Shown here: positions 1-4,901 of the stretch, piece after piece
How the letters are laid out: the number at the start of each line of letters is the position of its first letter
Numbering within the stretch: the stretch's first letter is position 1
Assembly: GCA_027022065.1 (NCBI GenBank)
Contig: JALVZS010000209.1
Location: 1 to 6,324 of the forward strand
Length of the DNA stretch: 6,324 bases
Origin: a bacterium
Lineage (GTDB): Bacteria; Thermosulfidibacterota; Thermosulfidibacteria; Thermosulfidibacterales; Thermosulfidibacteraceae
Direction: 5' to 3'
Position numbers and translations under genes: made by a program
The notes under the pieces: model-generated
Seen by the model: the letters and a program-made list of their open reading frames with translations, nothing else
The model's database searches: none
What the model was told of the DNA's origin: nothing

Positions 1-1303
1 CTTTTATAAAGGTGAGCTCTACAACTCCCGTTGGGCCATTCCTCTGCTTTCCTATTATTATCTCTGCCACATTAGGTTTGGGCGTGTTTTTGTTGTAAAC
101 CTCATCTCTGTATATGAAAATCACCACATCTGCGTCCTGCTCAATGGCACCCGATTCCCTGAGATCTGAAAGCAAAGGTCTTTTGTCGCTTCTCGCCTCC
201 ACCGCCCTTGAGAGCTGGGACACCGCTATTACGGGTACATTTAGCTCCTTCGCTAGCTCTTTCAGGGACCTTGAAATTTCTGAAATCTCCTGCTGGCGGT
301 TCTCGCTTCTGGTTCTTCCCTTCATGAGCTGTAGATAGTCTACTATGATGAGGGATAGGCCATGTTCTGCCTGTAGTCTTCTTGCCTTGGCCCTCATTTC
401 AAGCACCGATATGGCAGGTGTGTCATCTATGAATATGGGAGCCTCTGCCAGCTCACTTGCCGCATCTATTATGGCCCTCCAGTCCTCTGGCGTAATAGTT
501 CCTGTTCTTATCTTCTGGTAGTTTACCCTAGCCTTGGAGGCCAGCATTCTCATGGCGAGCTGTTCCTTGGACATCTCCAGGCTGAATATGGCCACCGTGC
601 CACCTTCCTCAACCGCCACATGCTGGGCTATGTTTAGGACAAATGCGGTCTTTCCCATGCTGGGCCTTGCAGCCACTATAATAAGGTCCCCTTGTTGTAA
701 TCCTGCGGTGAGCTTGTCAAAGTCGTGAAAGCCAGTGGGGATGCCCGTTACGAGCTGTCTTCTGTGGGATAAAGTTTCAATCTGGGCTATGGCAGCTTTC
801 ACCAGCTCCCTTGCAGGGGAAAAGTCCGTCTTCATGCGCTTTTCTGAAATGGCAAAGATAAGGCGCTCCGCCTCATCCAGAAGCTCCTCCACATCCACAT
901 CGGCATCGTGGCATTTTTTGATGATGCTGTGGGAGGCGTTTATAAGTTCCCTCAAAACCGCTTTTTCCTTAACAATCTTTGCGTATCTGGTGATGTGGGC
1001 AGAGGTGGGGACAAACTCTGCAAGCTCCATAAGATACTCTATGCCCCCCACCTGGTCCAGCACCTTCATGTCCTGTAGCTCGTTCTGAACCGTTATGAGG
1101 TCTATGGGATCTCCTCTTTCAAAGAGCTTTAGAAATGCCTGATAGATGTAGCTGTGCTCTTTGCGGTAGAAGTCATCGGGAGAGAGGGTGTCAATGATTC
1201 TGAAGAGGGACTGATTGTCCAAAAAGACAGACCCCAGAACACCCTTTTCTGCTTCTATGTTCTGGGGCGGTAAAAGTCCAAGATCTAAAATTTCCTTCTT
1301 CAA
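1..1303 (-). CDS. dnaB: Replicative DNA helicase DnaB (C-terminal end cut by window edge)
   Basis: Hexameric helicase that unwinds DNA at the replication fork and recruits primase. I translated 434 codons by hand, with no frameshift and no intein. The N-terminal DnaB domain (about residues 13-115) starts with the typical LPPQNIEAEKGVLGS. The RecA-like domain (about 180 onward) shows Walker A ARPSMGKTA (212-220), the catalytic Glu in SLEM (E243), Walker B IIVDYLQLM (D322), the sensor glutamine in VSQLSR (Q363), the H4 motif around SDLRESGAIEQDADV (379-393), and KQRNGPTG (419-426), which carries the arginine finger. Compared with the usual 450-470 residues, only about 20-40 are missing beyond base 1. 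The start is a TTG at 1303, two bases after the rplI stop. It is the first possible start after an in-frame TGA, and GAAGAG inside the rplI tail can serve as ribosome site. No ATG lies near the conserved N-terminus. Co-transcription with rplI is very likely. Confidence 0.97.
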   Translation of the reverse strand, partial: MKKEILDLGLLPPQNIEAEKGVLGSVFLDNQSLFRIIDTLSPDDFYRKEHSYIYQAFLKLFERGDPIDLITVQNELQDMKVLDQVGGIEYLMELAEFVPTSAHITRYAKIVKEKAVLRELINASHSIIKKCHDADVDVEELLDEAERLIFAISEKRMKTDFSPARELVKAAIAQIETLSHRRQLVTGIPTGFHDFDKLTAGLQQGDLIIVAARPSMGKTAFVLNIAQHVAVEEGGTVAIFSLEMSKEQLAMRMLASKARVNYQKIRTGTITPEDWRAIIDAASELAEAPIFIDDTPAISVLEMRAKARRLQAEHGLSLIIVDYLQLMKGRTRSENRQQEISEISRSLKELAKELNVPVIAVSQLSRAVEARSDKRPLLSDLRESGAIEQDADVVIFIYRDEVYNKNTPKPNVAEIIIGKQRNGPTGVVELTFIK

Positions 1304-1305
1304 GG

Positions 1306-1752
1306 CTACTCTTCAGGCACAACTTCCACTGCCAGCTCTGCCTCTATCTGATAGGGGAGTTTAACCTTTACAGTGTATTTACCAATGGACTTGATGGGTT
1401 CCTCAAGCTCTATCTTCTTTCTGTCCACCTCATACCCCATGGCATCAAGGGCCTCGGCTATGTCTCTGGATGTGACGGAGCCAAACAACTTGCCCTCTTC
1501 ACCGGCCTTCTTTTTGATAACCACGTTGAGCTCGCCAAGCTTATTCGCAAAGGCCTCGTATCTCTTTTTCTCCTTGTTTATCTTTTGAAGTATCATCTGC
1601 CTCTGCTTTTCAAGGGCCTTAACGTTCCTAGCAGTGGCCCTTATGGCCAGACCTTTAGGAATGAGGTAGTTTCTGGCATATCCATCCTTTACGGTTACTA
1701 TATCTCCCGCGTTTCCAAGACCTTCCACATCCTCCTTCAGAATCACCCTCAT
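1306..1752 (-). CDS. rplI: 50S ribosomal protein bL9
   Basis: Structural protein of the large ribosomal subunit, with an N-terminal 23S rRNA-binding domain, a long central helix and a C-terminal domain. At 148 residues it has normal family length. The bL9 signature is intact: G13, G16-D17, V21, G24-Y25, R27-N28, L30, P32, G34 and A36. A charged helical stretch (about 43-75) is followed by the C-terminal domain with GKLFGSVTSRDIAEAL (87-102). The ATG is preceded by a strong AGGAGGAG (complement of 1756-1763). It is followed after 2 bases by dnaB, an arrangement common in bacteria. It has its own promoter in the gap behind the chemoreceptor gene. Confidence 0.98.
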   Translation of the reverse strand: MRVILKEDVEGLGNAGDIVTVKDGYARNYLIPKGLAIRATARNVKALEKQRQMILQKINKEKKRYEAFANKLGELNVVIKKKAGEEGKLFGSVTSRDIAEALDAMGYEVDRKKIELEEPIKSIGKYTVKVKLPYQIEAELAVEVVPEE

Positions 1753-1755
1753 TCT

Positions 1756-1763
1756 CTCCTCCT
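1756..1763 (-). promoter_or_regulatory. Shine-Dalgarno site of rplI
   Basis: Read on the minus strand this is AGGAGGAG, ending four bases before the rplI ATG. It is a near-ideal ribosome binding site, as expected for a ribosomal protein gene. Confidence 0.8.
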
Positions 1764-1780
1764 GACTTGAAGTGGGGAAA

Positions 1781-1802
1781 GTGTAGTTACCCTATAACTC
1801 AC
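1781..1802. repeat. Imperfect inverted repeat over the rplI promoter -10
   Basis: On the minus strand GTGAGTTA, a 5-base loop TAGGG, then TAACTaCAC: eight pairs with one bulged base, and a perfect five-base core AGTTA/TAACT. It overlaps the -10 box of the rplI promoter. It could be an operator or, in readthrough RNA from the chemoreceptor gene, a small hairpin. It has no T-run and so is not a typical terminator. It may also be chance. Confidence 0.35.
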
Positions 1803-1820
1803 CCCTTTTCAAGCTGTCAA
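1791..1820 (-). promoter_or_regulatory. Sigma-70-type promoter for rplI-dnaB
   Basis: On the minus strand a perfect -35 box TTGACA (complement of 1815-1820) is followed after 18 bases by TATAGG (complement of 1791-1796; TTATAG one base earlier would give 17). The -35 begins only 4 bases after the stop codon of the chemoreceptor gene. Transcription would start near 1784, giving a leader of about 30 bases before rplI. The promoter was read by eye, not tested. No terminator separates the chemoreceptor gene from it, so some readthrough into rplI is possible. Confidence 0.7.
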
Positions 1821-1824
1821 CCTC

Positions 1825-3957
1825 TTACACCTTGAACTTGGAGACCTTCTCGTTGAGCTCGTTGACCCTCTCGTTGATGTCCATTATGGCCTTGACAGTT
1901 TCATTAACACCGTTGGCCACCTCTTCCATTGCTTGGCTAGTTTGAGCTACATTCTCAACTACCTCGTTTATGGCCTGCATCTGTTCTTCGGACATTTTTC
2001 TCACTTCTGCCATTCTCTCCTTAACGGCTCTGGCCTCCTCTGCCATGCTCTCAAGCATCTCTGAGGATTCAATGATCCTCTCTGCCTGTTTTTCTGCCTG
2101 GGATGCGTACTCGTTTATTGTTTGTGCAAAGGTGGCAACTATGTGACCTATTTCTTCCACCATCTTTTCTATCTCGCTTGTGGACTTCATGGTTTCCTCT
2201 GCGAGCTTCCTTATCTCATCCGCCACAACGGCAAAGCCCCTACCATGCTCTCCAGCCCTTGCCGCCTCAATCGCGGCGTTTAGAGCAAGCAGGTTAGTTT
2301 GATCCGCTATGTTTGTTATAACATCAACTATGCCGGTTATCTTGTTGGCAGCTTCCGTTACCTTATCGGCTTCCTCAGCTATCTTGCTAAGCTCCTTTAT
2401 GGCTACCTCTTTGTTCCATTGAGCTGTTTCTTTGAAGGTCGTAACTCCTTCCATAGCGGCCTTTTCTGATTTCTCAGCAAGTTCTGCCGATGCCTCTATG
2501 TGCTCCACAAGAGATCTCACTGATGCGGACAGTTCCTCCATGGCTCCAGCTACTCTGCTTAAGTTGTCCTTTGTATTCTGGGTTATCATATTTATTTCTT
2601 CTGTGCTTGCAGAGACCTGGGTGGTGGCGGATACCACTATTTCCGTGGTTTCTATAATGGAGGAGATGGTTTCCTTGGTGCTTTCAACAAGCTTACGGAT
2701 GTAACTAACGGTTTCTCCAAGCTCATCCATGGAGAGGACTTTTGGTGCTTCCCTTAAGTCTCCCTCAGCGTTTTTCTTAGCAGTAGTGTTAACTTCTTCA
2801 AGAGCTTTCTTTAAGTCATCTGCGATGAAATAAGCTGCTGCTACTATAATTATGATGAGCATAACAACCATTATTAAGTTTTTCTCTCCAAGCTCTTTTC
2901 TTAGGTATTTCAGATACTGCTCAGCCTCTTTATGGAGGGTGTCTATATAAACTCCACTTCCTATAATCCAATTCCACGGCTTGAAAAGCTTAACATAAGA
3001 AATCTTAGGTGAAGGAACTGTGCTTCCCAAATGAGGCCACCAGTAGGATACAAAGCCTTCTCCGTATTTCCTGCACTTTTCTATCATCTCCTGGAACAGG
3101 TATTTGCCCTTTTTGTCCTTAAGGTAGTAGAGATTTTTCCCTATAAGGCTCTTTTTTGGATGAACCAGCATTACACCATTCATGTCGTTAATCCACACAT
3201 AGTTCTTGCCGTTGTCGTACCTTATTGCTCCCACATCCTCCAGCGCTAGCTTCTTGGCTTCCTCTACGCTCATCTTACCTTCCTGTGCGAGCCTGTAGTA
3301 CTTCTCAACTATGTGGTAAGCCGTTTCAACTATCTTTTCTACGCTCTTCTCGCGTAATTTTAGCATTACTGTATATACCTGCTTTCCCGTGGATACATCC
3401 CCCATGCCGTAAATGGTCATACCTGTTGCAAGGGCAACGGCTATAAATGCAAAGATAAGTTTAGACTTGAGGGTTACAGAGTGCCCTACAAATCCGTATA
3501 GAGAGCCCACATCTTCCCAAACCTTTGAGGTAATCTTTATAATTACAGGATAGCCTAGGGTGAAGATGAGGAGTCCTCCGGATAATACAATAATACTAAT
3601 AGACACGCCTTCAGGTATGTTCCCCTGGCGGTTAAGCACCCATGTTGCTAGCCCCGATGATATAAAGGAGAATACTATGTGGGAGAAAAACAGTACCTTG
3701 GGATATATCTTCGCAAAGCTTTCTGCCTTTTCCCTGCTTTCCTCAACCCCGGAGGACATACTTCTTGTTAAGAAACAGGTTGCAACTGCGTAGAGAAACA
3801 TCCAGCCTGCGTTGTATGGATTGGCTATGGCTTTGAGGGCATTTTCAAGCGAGGTTATCCCTGAAAGCAAGATATAAAAGATCCATATTATAGGGCCTGC
3901 AACCGCTGCAAAGAGTATGTATAAAACCCACCATTTACACCAGTTCTTCTTTTCCAT
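1825..3957 (-). CDS. Methyl-accepting chemotaxis protein with single Cache sensor and extra N-terminal membrane module
   Basis: Chemoreceptor of 710 residues that would control a CheA/CheW array at the inner membrane. By eye it has six membrane helices: about 10-32, 49-64, 88-108, 118-140, 166-185 and 361-379. Basic loops place the N-terminus and the 141-165 loop in the cytoplasm. Residues 186-360 form the periplasmic sensor and fit the single Cache (sCache_2) pattern: [15 protein letters not shown] (253-267), GKYLFQEM (284-291), [19 protein letters not shown] (321-339). A HAMP-like segment with DELGE follows (380-427). The coiled-coil signalling domain has its conserved hairpin tip at 549-589 (core [20 protein letters not shown]). 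It ends in SKFKV with no CheR-tethering pentapeptide. The ATG at 3957 is the only start after an in-frame TGA, with AAGGAGGG upstream. It is divergent from the PII-lut operon. Ligand is unknown; sCache domains in some bacteria bind small carboxylates, so lactate or pyruvate is an inference from the neighbours. Confidence 0.95.
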   Translation of the reverse strand: MEKKNWCKWWVLYILFAAVAGPIIWIFYILLSGITSLENALKAIANPYNAGWMFLYAVATCFLTRSMSSGVEESREKAESFAKIYPKVLFFSHIVFSFISSGLATWVLNRQGNIPEGVSISIIVLSGGLLIFTLGYPVIIKITSKVWEDVGSLYGFVGHSVTLKSKLIFAFIAVALATGMTIYGMGDVSTGKQVYTVMLKLREKSVEKIVETAYHIVEKYYRLAQEGKMSVEEAKKLALEDVGAIRYDNGKNYVWINDMNGVMLVHPKKSLIGKNLYYLKDKKGKYLFQEMIEKCRKYGEGFVSYWWPHLGSTVPSPKISYVKLFKPWNWIIGSGVYIDTLHKEAEQYLKYLRKELGEKNLIMVVMLIIIIVAAAYFIADDLKKALEEVNTTAKKNAEGDLREAPKVLSMDELGETVSYIRKLVESTKETISSIIETTEIVVSATTQVSASTEEINMITQNTKDNLSRVAGAMEELSASVRSLVEHIEASAELAEKSEKAAMEGVTTFKETAQWNKEVAIKELSKIAEEADKVTEAANKITGIVDVITNIADQTNLLALNAAIEAARAGEHGRGFAVVADEIRKLAEETMKSTSEIEKMVEEIGHIVATFAQTINEYASQAEKQAERIIESSEMLESMAEEARAVKERMAEVRKMSEEQMQAINEVVENVAQTSQAMEEVANGVNETVKAIMDINERVNELNEKVSKFKV

Positions 3958-3965
3958 TACACATG

Positions 3966-3973
3966 CCCTCCTT
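3966..3973 (-). promoter_or_regulatory. Shine-Dalgarno site of the chemoreceptor gene
   Basis: On the minus strand AAGGAGGG, with GGAGG ending nine bases before the ATG at 3957. An ATG closer to it (complement of 3962-3964) is out of frame, so the ATG at 3957 is the start despite the slightly long spacing. Confidence 0.7.
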
Positions 3974-4006
3974 CCTCAGCGTTCTGCTCATTAATAACTT
4001 CGGATT

Positions 4007-4032
4007 TTATCAGCTCTTCTTAAGAAAGATTA
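4007..4032 (-). promoter_or_regulatory. Possible sigma-28 (FliA) promoter, alternative for the chemoreceptor gene
   Basis: On the minus strand TAAT (complement of 4029-4032), 14 bases, then GCTGATAA (complement of 4007-4014). The sigma-28 consensus is TAAA-N15-GCCGATAA, so the -10 matches in 7 of 8 positions while the -35 matches 3 of 4 with a spacer one base short. Chemoreceptor genes are often sigma-28 dependent. It overlaps the sigma-70 candidate and is the weaker call. Confidence 0.25.
4017..4026. repeat. Perfect 10-base palindrome TTCTTAAGAA
   Basis: A perfect palindrome located at the expected transcription start of the chemoreceptor promoter, between its -10 box and its leader. It could be a repressor half-site pair, but a 10-base AT-rich palindrome can occur by chance. 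Confidence 0.3.
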
Positions 4033-4057
4033 TACAGTGCTTTTGGAGCTTGAGCAA
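4029..4057 (-). promoter_or_regulatory. Sigma-70-type promoter for the chemoreceptor gene
   Basis: On the minus strand the -35 box TTGCTC (complement of 4052-4057), a 17-base spacer, then a perfect -10 TATAAT (complement of 4029-4034). Transcription would start near 4022, giving a leader of about 64 bases. Its -35 overlaps the -35 of the divergent plus-strand promoter by four bases. Confidence 0.6.
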
Positions 4058-4078
4058 TTGATGCCGTTAAGGTAAAAT
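4050..4078 (+). promoter_or_regulatory. Sigma-70-type promoter for the PII-lut operon
   Basis: TTGAGC (4050-4055), a 17-base spacer, then TAAAAT (4073-4078). Transcription would start near 4085, leaving a leader of about 20 bases that contains the ribosome site. A second TAAAAT at 4084-4089 is an alternative -10 but has no convincing -35 at the right distance (TTGATG at 4058-4063 would need a 20-base spacer). Confidence 0.5.
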
Positions 4079-4090
4079 TGTTTTAAAATT

Positions 4091-4100
4091 TAAGGGGGTG
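4091..4100 (+). promoter_or_regulatory. Shine-Dalgarno site of the PII-like gene
   Basis: TAAGGGGGTG matches the full anti-Shine-Dalgarno complement TAAGGAGGTG in 9 of 10 positions and ends four bases before the ATG at 4105. This supports 4105 over the second ATG at 4111. Confidence 0.75.
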
Positions 4101-4104
4101 CAGG

Positions 4105-4449
4105 ATGAAGATGATTGTTGCTTATGTAAACCCGGAAAAGCTGTGGGAGCTTAAAAAGAGCCTGTTTGAGCTAGGGGTTCCAGGGATGAGCGTGGACAAC
4201 TTCATGGGCATAGGAAAGCCCATGAGACACTTCAAGGAGCTTATGGACAAGCACGGTGCTGTTCCCAAGTTCTTCCCCAAAGCCAGGGTGGAGATTGTTT
4301 GTGAGGACGCTCTTGTTGAGGAGGTTCTTTCCACCATAAGGAAGTGCTGTTGCACCGATCACCCTGGAGATGGTAAGGTTTTTGTGCTGCCCGTTGAGGA
4401 TGCTTTGAGGATCAGAACGGGAGAGAGAGGAGAGGAAGCTCTGAGGTGA
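4105..4449 (+). CDS. PII-like signalling protein (divergent GlnB/GlnK family)
   Basis: Small trimeric regulator family that reads ATP/ADP and often 2-oxoglutarate and controls partner proteins through a flexible T-loop. At 114 residues it has PII length and aligns with E. coli GlnB almost gap-free: G24-V25 with G27-M28, GIGK at 35-38, FFPKARVEIV at 56-65 where GlnB has FLPKVKIEIV, GDGKVFVLPVE at 88-98, and RIRTGERGEEAL at 102-113. The nucleotide-binding B- and C-loop residues (G88, G90, K91, R102, R104) are kept. Unusual points: the Gln that coordinates 2-oxoglutarate in GlnB (Q39) is Pro39, the uridylylated Tyr51 is absent, the T-loop is one residue longer and otherwise dissimilar, and a triple Cys (81-83) precedes the B-loop, with another at C66. 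It is the first gene of the operon; its TGA overlaps the GTG of lutC. Probably binds nucleotide with changed or lost 2-oxoglutarate sensing; its target is unknown, and the downstream Lut proteins are the nearest candidates. Confidence 0.85.
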   Translation: MKMIVAYVNPEKLWELKKSLFELGVPGMSVDNFMGIGKPMRHFKELMDKHGAVPKFFPKARVEIVCEDALVEEVLSTIRKCCCTDHPGDGKVFVLPVEDALRIRTGERGEEALR

Positions 4450-4901
4450 GCGTAAAAGAGGACTTCCTCAGGAAGTTCCAGGAGGCGGGAGGGGAAGTTG
4501 CCCCATCCCTTGAGAAGGCCCTTTTAGGCTTTAAAGATGCTATTTTCTGCGTGGACAAAAGGCTTAAGAGGCGTACTAAGAAGTTCGCCATAAGAGAGGT
4601 TCCTCCTGAGGAGGCGGAGGTTTCCATAACCAGGGTAGATGCTGCGGCTGCTGAAACGGGAAGCCTCATTTTCGGCTTTAAGGAGGGGGAGGGGCACAAA
4701 CTCATAAGCCTTCCAAAGGTGCATATTGCCGTTCTTTCAACGAGGAGGCTTTACAGAAGCCTTGATAAGGCCCTTTCCAAGGTGGATGGGGATTATATTT
4801 CTATAGTAACCGGTCCCAGCAAGACGGGGGATATTGAGCTCATCCATGTGGCAGGGGTGCACGGGCCTGAGAGGGTAATTCTTGTGCTGGAGGGAAGGTG
4901 A
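4446..4901 (+). CDS. lutC: LutC/LldG-type LUD domain protein
   Basis: Subunit of the LutABC (LldEFG) complex, which oxidises L-lactate to pyruvate in bacteria lacking or supplementing the flavin enzyme. The LUD-domain hallmarks are present in order: ITRVDAAAAETGSLIF (61-76, with ETGS at 70-73), LPKVHIAVL (89-97), TGPSKTGDIE (122-131) and GVHGP (137-141). At 151 residues it is clearly shorter than B. subtilis LutC or E. coli YkgG (about 230-240); the missing part is N-terminal to the core. The start is a GTG that shares GTGA with the stop of the PII-like gene; no in-frame ATG lies nearby. GAGG-type ribosome sites lie in 4428-4438. The substrate may be lactate or another 2-hydroxy acid; sequence alone does not decide. 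Confidence 0.88.
   Translation: MSVKEDFLRKFQEAGGEVAPSLEKALLGFKDAIFCVDKRLKRRTKKFAIREVPPEEAEVSITRVDAAAAETGSLIFGFKEGEGHKLISLPKVHIAVLSTRRLYRSLDKALSKVDGDYISIVTGPSKTGDIELIHVAGVHGPERVILVLEGR

Noticed and set aside
114-1088. Several open frames on the plus strand (114-338, 534-728, 735-1088)
   Set aside because: They lie antisense inside dnaB, which is continuous and has all helicase motifs on the minus strand; the translations are Ser/Leu-rich shadows without recognisable motifs.
1-1303. Possible intein in dnaB
   Set aside because: Walker A, Walker B and H4 motifs are all contiguous with no insertion up to the window edge.
1373-1770. Plus-strand open frames across rplI
   Set aside because: Antisense shadows of a fully conserved ribosomal protein gene, with no ribosome sites or known motifs.
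1753-1824. Terminator after the chemoreceptor gene
   Set aside because: GGGG and CCCC runs are present, but their flanks do not pair and no T-run follows, so no intrinsic terminator is supported.
2103-3793. Plus-strand open frames inside the chemoreceptor gene
   Set aside because: The minus-strand frame encodes an intact 710-residue receptor; the opposite frames have no family features.
3958-4104. Riboswitch or small RNA gene in the divergent intergenic region
   Set aside because: Leaders of about 20 and 64 bases are too short for a recognisable riboswitch, and I saw no convincing stem array.
4105-4449. CutA1 or a nitrogen-regulating GlnB proper
   Set aside because: The RIRTGERGEE and GDGK motifs place it in the PII family rather than CutA, but missing Tyr51 and Gln39 and the lut context argue against a classical GlnB.
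4122-4724. Minus-strand open frames across the PII-like and lutC genes
   Set aside because: The plus-strand frames carry conserved PII and LUD motifs and coupled starts; the minus frames are shadows.
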